Below are positions 35,123-44,266 of a stretch of DNA of 64,000 nt, piece after piece. The stretch spans positions 1-64,000 of the forward strand of contig CAJUMJ010000011.1 of NCBI GenBank assembly GCA_910587095.1. The letters are read 5' to 3'. This DNA comes from an uncultured Lachnospiraceae bacterium. GTDB taxonomy: Bacteria; Bacillota; Clostridia; Lachnospirales; Lachnospiraceae. The number at the start of each line of letters is the position of its first letter. Positions within the stretch are counted from its first letter, which is position 1. A program made the position numbers and the translations under genes. The notes beneath the pieces were generated by a model that was not told the DNA's origin, did no database searches, and saw nothing but the letters and a program-made list of their open reading frames with translations.

Positions 35123-36250
35123 CTAATAGTTGCCTAATATTCTCAGGTTGCGCGCCTCGTCCCGAAGCCCTCTCAGGGCGTTTTTCACCGCGCCGTCCGC
35201 AAAGTTTCCCTCGAAGTCAATAAAAAACCGGTACTCCCAGTTTCTGTCCTCAATGGGACGGCTCTCGATCTTTGTCATATTCAGATTATTGTAGATAAAA
35301 TGGGACAGCATGTGATAGAGGGAGCCGCTCTCGTGAGGCACCTCCAGACAGATGCTGATTTTGCCCGCGTCTTTTCTGAATATCTTCTGGTTCGTGACGA
35401 TAATGAAGCGGGTGGAATTCGTCTCCGACTGGTTGACTCCCCTTTGCAGGATTTCCAGGCCATAGGTTCCCGCCGCCTGTTCACCGGCGATAGCCGCCTG
35501 GGTTTTGTCTTTCTCCTCGCTCACCTTGCGGGCGGCAAAGGCGTTGTTTTTCAGGCTGACCTGCCTCCAGTCCTCATGCCCGTTCAGGTATCTGGCGCTT
35601 TGCATCAGCGACTGAGGATGGGAATACACCGTCCTGATCTGTGATATATCCGCGCCCGGCACGCCTAACAGGCAGTGCTCGATCTTTAAAATCTGTTCCG
35701 CCACAATATAATTCTCAAACTCCACCAGAAGATCATATATCTCACTCACAATTCCCGCTGTGGAATTCTCGATGGGCAGCACCGCGAAGTCCGCGCTCCC
35801 CTCCTCTATGGCGCACATGGCGTCCCGGAAAGTATCCACATGAAAACTTTTCACCTGCTCCCCGAAATACCTGAGCATAGCCGCGTGGGAATACGCTCCC
35901 TCCGCTCCCTGGAAGACGACTCTGGCCCGCTCTGTCTCCAGCTTGTCCACTCCAATAAAAGGCAGTCTCCCAAGAGAGCCCGCCTCCACCAGTTTCCTGT
36001 ATTGCAGCTTACGGCTCATGGACATAATCTGCTCGAAGAGTTCCTGCACGCCGAGCGCGTTAAAGGGATCGCTCGTTAAGGAGCGCACCTTCCTTAGCTT
36101 CTCCTCCTCCCTCTCCCTGTCAAGCACCTTCTTGCCCGTCTCTATCTTGTAATCCGCCACCTTCGACGAAATCGCCATCCGCGCCTCATAGAGCGAAACG
36201 ATTTTTTCGTCAATCTCGTCCAGCTGGCCCCTCAATTTGGTCAGATCCAT
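35123..36250 (-). CDS. pheA: bifunctional chorismate mutase/prephenate dehydratase
   Basis: This enzyme converts chorismate to prephenate and then to phenylpyruvate, the committed steps of phenylalanine synthesis. The N-terminal AroQ-type mutase (about 1-85) is helical. The dehydratase domain (about 108-285) has FQGAEGAYSHAAM, IENSTAGIV and TRFIIV. The C-terminal ACT domain (about 295-370) carries the ESRP motif that binds phenylalanine for feedback inhibition. GAGGTAAAAT precedes the ATG. It is transcribed divergently from the gene at 36403. No T-box leader is visible in the short upstream region. Confidence 0.96.
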   Translation of the reverse strand: MDLTKLRGQLDEIDEKIVSLYEARMAISSKVADYKIETGKKVLDREREEEKLRKVRSLTSDPFNALGVQELFEQIMSMSRKLQYRKLVEAGSLGRLPFIGVDKLETERARVVFQGAEGAYSHAAMLRYFGEQVKSFHVDTFRDAMCAIEEGSADFAVLPIENSTAGIVSEIYDLLVEFENYIVAEQILKIEHCLLGVPGADISQIRTVYSHPQSLMQSARYLNGHEDWRQVSLKNNAFAARKVSEEKDKTQAAIAGEQAAGTYGLEILQRGVNQSETNSTRFIIVTNQKIFRKDAGKISICLEVPHESGSLYHMLSHFIYNNLNMTKIESRPIEDRNWEYRFFIDFEGNFADGAVKNALRGLRDEARNLRILGNY

Positions 36251-36335
36251 ATTTTACCTCTTTTCCGTCTTTTATCCCCTGTAATCCTCCATCCTTTTTC
36301 CGCTCTTTCCTTCCTAAGTTTACCTCAATTTGTTC

Positions 36336-36364
36336 TTGATAGCAAGCAGGTTTACAGATATAAT
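36336..36364 (+). promoter_or_regulatory. sigma-A-type promoter
   Basis: TTGATA (36336-36341) and TATAAT (36359-36364) are 17 bp apart, 38 bp upstream of the membrane-anchored propeller gene at 36403. Confidence 0.75.
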
Positions 36365-36402
36365 AGTAGTGTTATGCGAGAGCTTTATCGGGAGGAAAAT
36401 TC

Positions 36403-37443
36403 ATGACAGACAGACTGAAGAACGTCCTGATTATTTCAGTGACAGTAGTTATCTTAATAGCCATTCTAATCGCCGTAACCCTGGCCGGACGCATCCCCCT
36501 AAACGACGAATCCACCGTCGGAAACACACCCGGGAATCTCAACAACGGCGGGTATTTCTGCGAGATGGACGGGCGGGTATATTTCGCAAACGCCTATGAC
36601 AATTTTGCGCTTTATTCCATGAACCCGGATGAGACTGACCTTGTCAAATACAATGACGGAGCCGTCTCCTCCATCAACGCAGCCGGAAAATATCTCTACT
36701 ACGCCCAGGTCAGCGGAGGGTCCTCTTCCGGCAAAAACAGCAAGACCGTGCGCATCCCCGGTATTTACAGAAGCAATCTCAAAGGAAAATCGGTGGTGGG
36801 CCTCGACCGCTGCGATATTGTCAGCATGCAGCTTTGCGGTAACTATCTCTATTACGAAAAATACGATAAACAAGTCGGCACCTCCCTTGACAAGATACGG
36901 ATTGACAAAAAGGATAAGAAGACCGTCTCACAAGGAATCGTCAACCCCAACTGCTTTACCGGAGGCAAAATCTACTACAACGGCACCGCGGAGGATCACT
37001 ATCTCCACGCGCTTGACGTCTCCACGGACAGATCTTCCGTGGTTTGGGAGGGAAATATATGGAATCCCATCGTTCAAAACGACTATGTATACTACATGGA
37101 TGTGGCGGAAAACTACAGGCTGTGCCGCTATAATCTCTCAAGTAATGTGGTGGAAGTCCTGACCAACGACAGAATCGACATGTTCAACGTCTACGATAAC
37201 TATATATATTATCAGGTCAGCTCCTCCGATTCGCCGGCGCTTAGGCGGATGCTGACAGACGGAAGCTCCCAGGAGCTCATCCGCGAGGGCGTATACCAAA
37301 ACATCAACATCACTTCCCAGTATGTGTACTTCAATTCCTTCAACGAGAACACACCGGTCTACAAGACCTACACCTACGGCCCCGTCAACGTGACCACTTT
37401 CGACGCCGCCAGAGAGGCCGCCCTGCAGAATATGAAAGAATAA
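36403..37443 (+). CDS. membrane-anchored DUF5050-like beta-propeller protein
   Basis: The 346-residue product has one N-terminal transmembrane segment (about 9-28), then a secreted region with repeated short blades of the type GRVYFANAYDNFALYSMNPD, KYLYYAQV, NYLYYEKYD, GKIYYNG, DYVYYMDV and NYIYYQVS. These are YxYY-rich strands as in DUF5050 propellers. No catalytic motif is seen. It has its own promoter and is followed by a terminator, so it is probably monocistronic. A surface-binding or sensory role is possible but unproven. Confidence 0.82.
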   Translation: MTDRLKNVLIISVTVVILIAILIAVTLAGRIPLNDESTVGNTPGNLNNGGYFCEMDGRVYFANAYDNFALYSMNPDETDLVKYNDGAVSSINAAGKYLYYAQVSGGSSSGKNSKTVRIPGIYRSNLKGKSVVGLDRCDIVSMQLCGNYLYYEKYDKQVGTSLDKIRIDKKDKKTVSQGIVNPNCFTGGKIYYNGTAEDHYLHALDVSTDRSSVVWEGNIWNPIVQNDYVYYMDVAENYRLCRYNLSSNVVEVLTNDRIDMFNVYDNYIYYQVSSSDSPALRRMLTDGSSQELIREGVYQNINITSQYVYFNSFNENTPVYKTYTYGPVNVTTFDAAREAALQNMKE

Positions 37444-37451
37444 AACCACGT

Positions 37452-37484
37452 AAAAAGAGCTGTTCCTTGCGACAGCTCTTTTTT
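37452..37484. terminator. bidirectional rho-independent terminator
   Basis: AAAAAGAGCTGT pairs with ACAGCTCTTTTTT around an 8-base loop. It lies between the convergent genes ending at 37443 (plus) and 37512 (minus) and can serve both. Confidence 0.9.
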
Positions 37485-37511
37485 CATTCCTCTCACAGGT
37501 TTTCGCCCTCT

Positions 37512-38351
37512 TTATAATAACACGTGTTTTTCTCCGTTCTCCTCCACTTCCTCCAAAAGTTCCGATATCGCCTTTCCGAGAATCGGATGGATCTCATACG
37601 GGGCAATCTGAGTAAGCGGCCTTAGCACAAAGTCCCGGTTTTTCATGTCCCGATGGGGAATCGTCAGCTTCTTTGTATCCATCACACTGCCTTCATAGAG
37701 AAGGATATCCAGATCGAGCGTCCTGGGCCCCCACCGCTCCTTGCGCTCCCTGGCCTCCTTCTTTTCGATAGCCTGCAAAAGCTCCAAAAGCTCTTCCGGC
37801 GTATAGAGCGTCTCGATAGACAGAGCGCCATTGAGATAGTTGGCCTGCTCCACTCCGCCGTAAGGCGTTGTCTCCACCCAGTCCGACACGCGAAGCACTC
37901 TGCATTTCCTGTCCGCAAGCAGTTCATCCACCGCCGCGCTCAAATGCGCCCTCTTATCCCCGATATTGGAACCGCAGGCGATGTAGGCCCTGCGCCACCC
38001 TCTGGTAATTTTCACGGAAACCGAGCCGAAGGGTACCGTGATCGGCGCCTCCGGCTTCTTTACCTCCATCGTTACCTGCCTCACATGCGGGAACTGCAAG
38101 AGCAACGCTTCCGAAGCCCTCTCCGCCGCCGTCTCGATCAGCTTGTAAGTGTGCTCGGATAGAAAGGTGTGCAGAAAACGGCAGACGACACCGTAATTCG
38201 TGGATAAACCTAGTTCATCCGCCTTTCCCGCCGCCCTCGTATCCGTATCAAGAATCACACTGACATAAAAATTCTGCCCCTTCTCGTTCTCCTGCTGGTA
38301 TACACCGTGATAGGCGTATATCTGCAAATCCTCCACAATAATCTGATCCAT
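37512..38351 (-). CDS. folBK: fused dihydroneopterin aldolase / HPPK
   Basis: One 279-residue protein carries two consecutive steps of tetrahydrofolate synthesis. Residues of about 1-118 are FolB (VEDLQIYAYHGVYQQENEKG, then the LIETAAERASE region). Residues of about 122-275 are FolK (AYIACGSNIGDK, RWGPRTLDLDILLY, TIPHRDMKNRDFVL). The start at 38349-38351 (MDQIIVEDL) matches the FolB N-terminus and has GGGAG upstream. Earlier in-frame ATGs would overlap the folP-proximal gap. It is the last gene of the folC-folE-folP-folBK cluster. Confidence 0.94.
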   Translation of the reverse strand: MDQIIVEDLQIYAYHGVYQQENEKGQNFYVSVILDTDTRAAGKADELGLSTNYGVVCRFLHTFLSEHTYKLIETAAERASEALLLQFPHVRQVTMEVKKPEAPITVPFGSVSVKITRGWRRAYIACGSNIGDKRAHLSAAVDELLADRKCRVLRVSDWVETTPYGGVEQANYLNGALSIETLYTPEELLELLQAIEKKEARERKERWGPRTLDLDILLYEGSVMDTKKLTIPHRDMKNRDFVLRPLTQIAPYEIHPILGKAISELLEEVEENGEKHVLL

Positions 38352-38408
38352 ATACAAATCTTCTCCCGTCATATGATGCGTCCCGATCGTTTTCATATCT
38401 GTTGTTAC

Positions 38409-39224
38409 TTAATTCCTGTAGCCGTCCCGAATTGCCTCTGTCATCTTAACCACACGGGCGTTTTCCTTCACGTCATGTACGCGGACAAACATCACGCCTC
38501 GCTGCACGCCATAAACGGTAGTCACCAGAGTGCCTTCCACGCGCTCGTTTACGGGCAGATCCAGCCCCATACCCACTACGGATTTCCGGCTTGCGCCAAG
38601 AAGCAGCGGATACCCGAGAGAATGGAACTTTTGCAGATTGTCAATAATTTCCAGGTTGTTCTCGTAGCTCTTTCCAAAACCGATACCGGGGTCCAAAATG
38701 ATCTTGTCGTAAGCGATTCCCTTGCCGCTCGCAATCTCCAGCGACGATTCAAAATCCCATAGCATCTCCTCTATCAGATTTTTGTACTTCGGCTCCTTAC
38801 GGTTGTGCGCCAGACAGCAGGGCAACCCGGACTCGGCTATCACCTGAGCCATATTCTCGTCATATTTTAAACCGCAGATATCGTTGATCATATCCGCGCC
38901 CGCGGCGATCCCCGCCTTTGCCACCTCAGACTTATACGTATCAAGTGAAATCGGAACATTAAATCTGGATTTGATTGCTTCGATCATCGGCGCCACTCTG
39001 TCAATCTCTTCCTGGGCCGTAATCTGCGTATACCCCGGTCTTGTGGATTCGCCGCCAACATCCACAATATCCATACCGTCTGTTATCATCTGTTCTACGT
39101 GATATAACGCCTTATCCAGCTCCACGTACTTTCCCCCATCCGAAAAAGAATCGGGTGTTACGTTCAGAATACCCATCACATATGCGTGCCCTTTTGTTCT
39201 GAAATCTCTCTGTCCAATTCTCAT
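38409..39224 (-). CDS. folP: dihydropteroate synthase
   Basis: The enzyme condenses dihydropterin pyrophosphate with p-aminobenzoate. The TIM-barrel hallmark motifs are MGILNVTPDSFSDGG near residue 17, VDVGGESTRPGYT near 58, and a late GASRKSVVG with the phosphate- and pterin-binding Ser-Arg-Lys. The length of 271 residues is usual. It lies between folE and folBK and is read in the same direction with short gaps, so the genes should be co-transcribed. Confidence 0.97.
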   Translation of the reverse strand: MRIGQRDFRTKGHAYVMGILNVTPDSFSDGGKYVELDKALYHVEQMITDGMDIVDVGGESTRPGYTQITAQEEIDRVAPMIEAIKSRFNVPISLDTYKSEVAKAGIAAGADMINDICGLKYDENMAQVIAESGLPCCLAHNRKEPKYKNLIEEMLWDFESSLEIASGKGIAYDKIILDPGIGFGKSYENNLEIIDNLQKFHSLGYPLLLGASRKSVVGMGLDLPVNERVEGTLVTTVYGVQRGVMFVRVHDVKENARVVKMTEAIRDGYRN

Positions 39225-39254
39225 TTTTCTTCCCTCCGTAATCTTGTTATGTAG

Positions 39255-39860
39255 TTACTTATCCACAGGATTTTCCTGTATTAAATCCTGATTAAATACA
39301 TTTCGTTCTCCCAGCATCCGGAAAAAGAGGTTCTGCCACTGGGGATCTTTCTGAAAACATCCCCGGGACGCCACCGTCACCGTCTTGCTGCCCGGCTTTT
39401 CCACGCCCCGCATGGTCATGCACATATGCTCCGCCTCGAGCATAACCATTGCCCCCTGGGGCCTCAAATGCTCCATAAGCGCCTCCGCGATCTGTATCGT
39501 CATCTGTTCCTGTATCTGCGGCCTTCTGGCGTAAACCTCCACCGTCCTTGCCAGTTTACTAAGACCCACCACTCTTCCCTCCGGGAGATACGCTATATGG
39601 GCTTTCCCGTAAAAAGGCATCAAATGGTGCTCACAAATAGAATAAAAGGTGATATCTTTCACAATAACCATCTCGTTGCTCGCCACCGAAAAGGTCTTCG
39701 CCAGATGTTCTCCCGCATCCTGATCCATCCCCGAAAAAATTTCACAGTACATCCGGGCGATCCTGTCAGGCGTTTCCCTGAGCCCTTCCCTTGTCACATC
39801 GTCGCCGATCCCTTCCAGAAGGAGCCTGACTGCCTCTCTAATTTTTGTCTGATTTACCAT
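39255..39860 (-). CDS. folE: GTP cyclohydrolase I
   Basis: The enzyme converts GTP to 7,8-dihydroneopterin triphosphate, the first step of pterin synthesis. The 201-residue product shows TPDRIARMYCEIFSGM, the zinc and active-site motif ICEHHLMPFYGKAHIAYLP, and a C-terminal HMCMTMRGVEKPGS with the third zinc Cys. Its 5-prime end overlaps folC by 23 bp, indicating translational coupling. Confidence 0.97.
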   Translation of the reverse strand: MVNQTKIREAVRLLLEGIGDDVTREGLRETPDRIARMYCEIFSGMDQDAGEHLAKTFSVASNEMVIVKDITFYSICEHHLMPFYGKAHIAYLPEGRVVGLSKLARTVEVYARRPQIQEQMTIQIAEALMEHLRPQGAMVMLEAEHMCMTMRGVEKPGSKTVTVASRGCFQKDPQWQNLFFRMLGERNVFNQDLIQENPVDK

Positions 39861-41169
39861 GGGTATCTCTCCTGATCGTATCTCTGTGTTCCACCGCTTC
39901 CATCAGTTCTCCCAGATAGGAGAGAGAGCCGAAAGCGATGATCACGGCGTCCTTGTTTTTGCCTGTCAGAAGATAAGCAATCTCCACCGCCTCCTGCACG
40001 CTGTCCGCCGCCGTCACCGCCCTGTGATATTCCCTGGCGGCCTGCGCGAGCTCCAGAGCCGGCAGGGCGCGATCGGCCACAGGAGGCGTCACGGTGATGA
40101 TATGGGACGCCAGATCACAGGTGTTTCGAATCACCTTGTCATATTCTTTGTCCCTTAACATTCCCATTATATAAATAATTTTCCTGTTTGTAAAATATAA
40201 ACGCACACTTTCCGCCAGTTTCTTTGCCGCGTCCTCATTGTGGGCCCCGTCGGCAATAAAGAGCGGATTCTTCGCGATAACGTCGAATCTTCCGGGCCAT
40301 CTTGTCTGCAAAAGTCCCTCCCGTATCTTCTCCTCCGGGACCTTAAAACCGCACCTGTTAAGCGAAAGAACCGTCTCCACCGCCAGCACCGCGTTCTCGA
40401 TCTGGTACTGCCCCGGCATGGAAATCTCCAGACTTTTATACTTGTCATAGTCGAAACTCTGTTTTGTCACCCCATACTTAATATGCTTTGCACGGGAAAT
40501 GTCCGCCGTCAAAAACTTTCCCTTTTGAGAAAGAGCCGACTGCCGCAAAACCTTCATCACCTCCGGCGTCTGGCGGACCGATATCACATAGCACTTGTTT
40601 TTTATGATTCCCGCCTTTGCGAGAGCTATCTTTTCGAGACTGTCTCCCAAAACGTCCATGTGATCCATGCTGATGGAGGAAAAGACCGCCGCCAGCGTAT
40701 TTTCCACCACGTTTGTCGTGTCAAGCGCACCGCCAAGCCCGGTTTCGAGCACGACGATATCGCACTGTTTATCCTGAAAATAGAGGAAAGCGACCGCCGT
40801 CTCCACCTCAAAAACGGTGGGATGGGGCAGGCCTTGTGCCGCCATAGATTCCGCCGCCGCCCTCACCGAATCCAGATACCTGCAAAATGCCGACTGCGTG
40901 ATCACGCGGCCGTCTACCTGAAACCGCTCCCGATACTCTTTCACCGCCGGAGAAATATACCGCCCCGTGCGATATCCCGCCGCTGTCATGATCGTGGAAA
41001 TATAAGCAAGCGTAGAACCTTTTCCGTTGGTGCCCGCAATATGCACAAACTTAAGCTGCTCCTGCGGATTTCCCAGCCGGGCGCACAGCTCTCTCGTCGT
41101 CTCCAACCCCATGACAACGCCAAGAGGACGCAGCTCTTCTATATAATGCATCGCTTCACGATAGTTCAT
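39838..41169 (-). CDS. folC: folylpolyglutamate synthase/dihydrofolate synthase
   Basis: The product adds glutamate to dihydropteroate or folates. The 443-residue protein has the Mur-ligase P-loop VHIAGTNGKGSTLAYI near residue 40, the omega loop, SISMDHMDVLGDS, and a late DGAHNEDAAKKLAE. The start ATG at 41167-41169 (MNYREAMHY) follows GGAGGAAGC; the upstream TTG adds only seven residues and overlaps the ribosome site. It is the first gene of the folate cluster, divergent from the membrane protein at 41229. Confidence 0.95.
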   Translation of the reverse strand: MNYREAMHYIEELRPLGVVMGLETTRELCARLGNPQEQLKFVHIAGTNGKGSTLAYISTIMTAAGYRTGRYISPAVKEYRERFQVDGRVITQSAFCRYLDSVRAAAESMAAQGLPHPTVFEVETAVAFLYFQDKQCDIVVLETGLGGALDTTNVVENTLAAVFSSISMDHMDVLGDSLEKIALAKAGIIKNKCYVISVRQTPEVMKVLRQSALSQKGKFLTADISRAKHIKYGVTKQSFDYDKYKSLEISMPGQYQIENAVLAVETVLSLNRCGFKVPEEKIREGLLQTRWPGRFDVIAKNPLFIADGAHNEDAAKKLAESVRLYFTNRKIIYIMGMLRDKEYDKVIRNTCDLASHIITVTPPVADRALPALELAQAAREYHRAVTAADSVQEAVEIAYLLTGKNKDAVIIAFGSLSYLGELMEAVEHRDTIRRDTHGKSDKN

Positions 41170-41228
41170 GCTTCCTCCTTTTTTAGACAACCTGTATAAT
41201 TGGTCTTCCGGCCGTCCATACTATATCC

Positions 41229-41654
41229 ATGAAAAAATTTTTGCACAACTTCATTCACTGCGGCCTTCTGGGATGGTTTCTGGAAATCATCTTCACGGCC
41301 TTTCACGCCTTTCGCAGGCGGGATATGAAGCTCCCCGGCGCAACTTCCGTCTGGATGTTCCCCATCTACGGTATGGCCGCCCTGCTTTCTCCCGTCTGCC
41401 GCCTTTTAAAAAACCGCTCCCTTCCCATCCGTGGGATCGTCTACACCGCACTGATTTTTGCCGGTGAATTTACCACCGGAATGTGGTTAAACCGCCGTGA
41501 GCTTTGTCCCTGGAACTATGAGCGCTCCCGCTGGAATCTCGGAAAAGTAATCCGCCTCGACTATGCGCCCTGCTGGTTTGTAACAGGTCTGCTCTTCGAG
41601 CGGCTGCTTCGGGAAAACGACGAATCCCTGCGTCCGAACCGGCCTCGCCGTTAA
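41229..41654 (+). CDS. small polytopic membrane protein, CmpB-like ABC permease family
   Basis: The 141-residue protein has about four hydrophobic segments and the pattern PIYGMAALL ... FAGEFTTGMWLN ... WNYERSRWNL. That pattern is typical of the family named putative ABC transporter permease (ABC_trans_CmpB). No ATPase gene is adjacent and the transport function of the family is unproven. Its stop codon overlaps by four bases with the stop of the convergent PH-domain gene. Confidence 0.72.
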   Translation: MKKFLHNFIHCGLLGWFLEIIFTAFHAFRRRDMKLPGATSVWMFPIYGMAALLSPVCRLLKNRSLPIRGIVYTALIFAGEFTTGMWLNRRELCPWNYERSRWNLGKVIRLDYAPCWFVTGLLFERLLRENDESLRPNRPRR

Positions 41655-42124
41655 TCGTCCACGTCGTCTATCCCGTCCGCGTTAATATTCAACGTGTTTA
41701 ACGTGCGCCTCTTTCTCCTCGCCTCCTCGGAGGTGTGAAGAATATAGTTTTTGATTTCTCTGGCGTTTCTTATATGCTCCAAAAAGAGCTGCGGATGCGT
41801 GTTGTCGCCCGTATAGCAAGCCACCGTGCCCAATCCGAAAATGCGCTCCGCAAGGCTGGTCTTCAGCTCCACATCCTGTATTTTATATAAATAACAATCG
41901 TTTTCGGTCGTGTTGAGCAGTCCGCTGTCGATGGTTATTACTTTCTCGTTGATTGTATACTTTGTGAAAGTAAAAGGCAGGCCGAAAAAGAGCCATCTTT
42001 TCCGCTCCACATACTCTTTTTCTCCCCCCTCTTCCGTAATATTTTCCGTATCTATATCCTCTCTTACCGCATCGTCTCTGTTGTCTTCCATAGCTTCCTC
42101 CATTTCAAATCGTTTTTCCGCCAT
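41651..42124 (-). CDS. bacterial PH-domain protein
   Basis: The 157-residue product has an acidic N-terminal tail (about 1-40) and then a compact domain, FTFTKYTINEKVITIDSG ... YLYKIQDVELKTSL ... FGLGTVACYTGD. This has the signature of the bPH_2/YdbS-like pleckstrin-homology fold that handles one domain without the usual membrane helices. A basic segment RRKRR precedes the acidic C-terminus. Ligand and role are unknown. It is convergent with the gene at 41229 and divergent from the nitroreductase. Confidence 0.8.
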   Translation of the reverse strand: MAEKRFEMEEAMEDNRDDAVREDIDTENITEEGGEKEYVERKRWLFFGLPFTFTKYTINEKVITIDSGLLNTTENDCYLYKIQDVELKTSLAERIFGLGTVACYTGDNTHPQLFLEHIRNAREIKNYILHTSEEARRKRRTLNTLNINADGIDDVDD

Positions 42125-42206
42125 TCTCTGTTTACTATATCATTCTAGCATATACACCTGCGTTTCTCAAGCCGCCAGTATCACAAATGTCCCGCTTCTC
42201 TCCCCC

Positions 42207-42235
42207 TTGCAAGCCCCCGACCTTTGTGCTATGAT
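42207..42235 (+). promoter_or_regulatory. sigma-A-type promoter of the nitroreductase gene
   Basis: TTGCAA (42207-42212) and TATGAT (42230-42235) are separated by 17 bp, about 40 bp upstream of the ATG at 42277, which has AAGGAGG. Confidence 0.75.
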
Positions 42236-42276
42236 ATACAAAATATAGCATATCCATATGATAAGGAGGACGCCGC

Positions 42277-42819
42277 ATGACCGCTAAAGAATGTATCGTA
42301 GGGCGCAGAAGTATCCGCAAATTCAAAACCGACGCCGTTTCCCATGAACTTTTATCGGAGATCGTCGAAACCGCTTCCTACTCTCCGAGCTGGAAGCATA
42401 CACAGATCACCCGCTATATAGCCGTGGAAGGCGCATTAAAAGACAGGATTGCGAAAGAATGCACCAGCCTGTACGCCCCCAACGGCGCCATTATCGCCGC
42501 AGCACCCGTGCTGATGGCGGTTACCGTTATCAAGAACCGCAGCGGATATGAACGCGACGGGTCGTTCAGCACCCCGCGCGGCGACGGCTGGCAGATGTAT
42601 GACGCCGGTATCGCCTCCCAGAGCCTATGTCTGGCAGCCCATGAAAAAGGGCTTGGTTCCGTGATCCTTGGTCTGTTTGACCAGAGCGAGGCGGAAACTT
42701 TGTTGCAGATTCCCGAAGACAGAGAGCTGGTAGCGCTCATTCCGATCGGTTATCCCGACGAAACGCCCGTTACTCCCAGGAGAAAGCCCGTGGAGGAATT
42801 GTTATCCTATCTATCATAA
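42277..42819 (+). CDS. nitroreductase-family flavoprotein
   Basis: The 180-residue FMN-dependent oxidoreductase starts with the family pattern CIVGRRSIRKFKTDAVSHELL. ASYSPSWKHTQITRYIAVEG gives the phosphate- and FMN-binding part, and IASQSLCLAAHEKGLGSVILG with IPIGYPDE completes the fold. Members reduce nitro compounds, quinones or enones with NAD(P)H. It has its own promoter and a very strong terminator follows, so it is probably separate from pyrB, although read-through is possible. Confidence 0.92.
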   Translation: MTAKECIVGRRSIRKFKTDAVSHELLSEIVETASYSPSWKHTQITRYIAVEGALKDRIAKECTSLYAPNGAIIAAAPVLMAVTVIKNRSGYERDGSFSTPRGDGWQMYDAGIASQSLCLAAHEKGLGSVILGLFDQSEAETLLQIPEDRELVALIPIGYPDETPVTPRRKPVEELLSYLS

Positions 42820-42824
42820 TTGAT

Positions 42825-42859
42825 AAAAGTAGAAGAGATCGCTCTCTTCTACTTTTTTT
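42825..42859 (+). terminator. rho-independent terminator or pyrB attenuator
   Basis: An 11-bp perfect stem (AGTAGAAGAGA with TCTCTTCTACT), a TCGC loop and seven T residues lie 5 bp after the nitroreductase stop codon and only 30 bp before pyrB. It certainly can end the nitroreductase transcript. Because no other pyrB promoter is obvious downstream of it, it may also regulate read-through into pyrBI. Confidence 0.9.
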
Positions 42860-42889
42860 GGACATCACAGGAAAGGAGTTTTGTACTTT

Positions 42890-43813
42890 ATGAGACATTT
42901 GATGAACCCGCTTGATTTTTCCGTGGAGGAGCTTGACCGGCTCTTTGACCTGGCAAACGACATAGAGAGCAGCCCGCAAAAATACGCCCACGCCTGCGAG
43001 GGCAAAAAACTGGCTACCTGCTTCTATGAGCCGAGTACACGCACCCGCTTAAGCTTCGAGGCGGCCATGCTGAATCTTGGCGGCCAGGTTCTCGGCTTTT
43101 CCGACGCCGCATCCTCCTCCGCCTCAAAAGGGGAGAGCGTTTCCGACACCATCCGCATCATCTCCTGCTACGCCGATATCTGCGCCATGCGTCATCCCAA
43201 GGAAGGCGCTCCCATGGTAGCCGCTGGGCGCTCCGGCATCCCCGTCATCAATGCCGGGGACGGCGGGCATCAGCATCCCACCCAAACGCTCACCGACCTG
43301 CTCACCATCCGCTCCTTAAAGGGCAGACTTGGCAGTTTTACCGTCGGTCTATGCGGCGACCTGAAATTCGGTCGCACCGTGCATTCCCTGATCAACGCGC
43401 TGATCCGCTACGACGACATCCGTTTCATTTTCATCTCTCCGCCGGAATTAAAGGTGCCGGACTATATCACGGATATGCTGACGGAGAAAGGCATCACCTA
43501 CGAGGAAGTCATTCGTCTCGAGGACAGTATGCCTAAACTCGATCTCCTCTACATGACAAGGGTGCAGAGAGAGCGTTTCTTCAACGAGGAAGACTATGTG
43601 AGACTGAAAGACTTCTATATTCTTGACAAGGCCAAATTGTCCGCCGCCAGAAAGGATATGCTGATTCTCCATCCCCTGCCGCGGGTCAACGAAATTTCCG
43701 TGGAGGTCGACGACGATCCCCGGGCCGTCTACTTCAAGCAGGCGCAGTACGGCGTCTACGTCAGAATGGCGTTAATATTGACCCTGCTTGGCATCGAAAT
43801 CAAGAATAAATAA
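42890..43813 (+). CDS. pyrB: aspartate carbamoyltransferase catalytic subunit
   Basis: The enzyme forms carbamoyl-aspartate in pyrimidine synthesis. The 307-residue product has the carbamoyl-phosphate loop FYEPSTRTRLSFE, GDGGHQHPTQTLTDL and a late HPLPRVNEIS. The start ATG at 42890 follows AAAGGAG; an in-frame TTG three codons upstream is less likely. It is followed 15 bp later by pyrI, so the product should form the catalytic-regulatory holoenzyme of the enterobacterial type. Confidence 0.97.
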   Translation: MRHLMNPLDFSVEELDRLFDLANDIESSPQKYAHACEGKKLATCFYEPSTRTRLSFEAAMLNLGGQVLGFSDAASSSASKGESVSDTIRIISCYADICAMRHPKEGAPMVAAGRSGIPVINAGDGGHQHPTQTLTDLLTIRSLKGRLGSFTVGLCGDLKFGRTVHSLINALIRYDDIRFIFISPPELKVPDYITDMLTEKGITYEEVIRLEDSMPKLDLLYMTRVQRERFFNEEDYVRLKDFYILDKAKLSAARKDMLILHPLPRVNEISVEVDDDPRAVYFKQAQYGVYVRMALILTLLGIEIKNK

Positions 43814-43828
43814 AGGAGGAAAACCGCT

Positions 43829-44266
43829 ATGCTGAATGTAGGTAAAATCGAGGAAGGCTTCGTACTCGACCATATCGAAGCCGGCAAGAGTCTTGACATC
43901 TATCATCACTTAAAACTTGGTAAGCTGGACTGCCCGGTGGCGATCATCAAGAACGCCCGCAGCAACAAAATGGGAAAAAAGGATATTCTGAAGGTGGAGT
44001 GCGACATTAACACGCTGAATCTGGACATCCTTGCCTTTATCGACCATAACATAACCGTCAACGTCATCAAGGACGGGGAAATCGTAGACAAAAAGGAGCT
44101 TGTTCTCCCGAAAGAAATCCACAACGTCATCAAATGCAAAAATCCCCGGTGCATCACTTCCATCGAACAGGGACTGCCGCACATTTTCGTACTTGCAGAT
44201 GAGGAAAAAGAAATTTACCGCTGTAAATACTGCGAAGAAAAAGCAGGAAACTCCTCTAACTGGTAG
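43829..44266 (+). CDS. pyrI: aspartate carbamoyltransferase regulatory subunit
   Basis: The 145-residue nucleotide-binding subunit allosterically controls PyrB. The N-terminal allosteric domain includes IDHNITVNVI. The C-terminal zinc domain has four cysteines, in KCKNPRC and CKYCEEK (CxxxxC and CxxC). AAAGGAGG precedes the ATG. Its 3-prime end overlaps the convergent HD-GYP gene by 11 bp. Confidence 0.97.
   Translation: MLNVGKIEEGFVLDHIEAGKSLDIYHHLKLGKLDCPVAIIKNARSNKMGKKDILKVECDINTLNLDILAFIDHNITVNVIKDGEIVDKKELVLPKEIHNVIKCKNPRCITSIEQGLPHIFVLADEEKEIYRCKYCEEKAGNSSNW

Noticed and set aside
36251..36402. T-box or other amino-acid riboswitch upstream of pheA
   Set aside because: The region is short, contains the divergent promoter at 36336-36364, and shows no T-box motif or terminator stem toward pheA.
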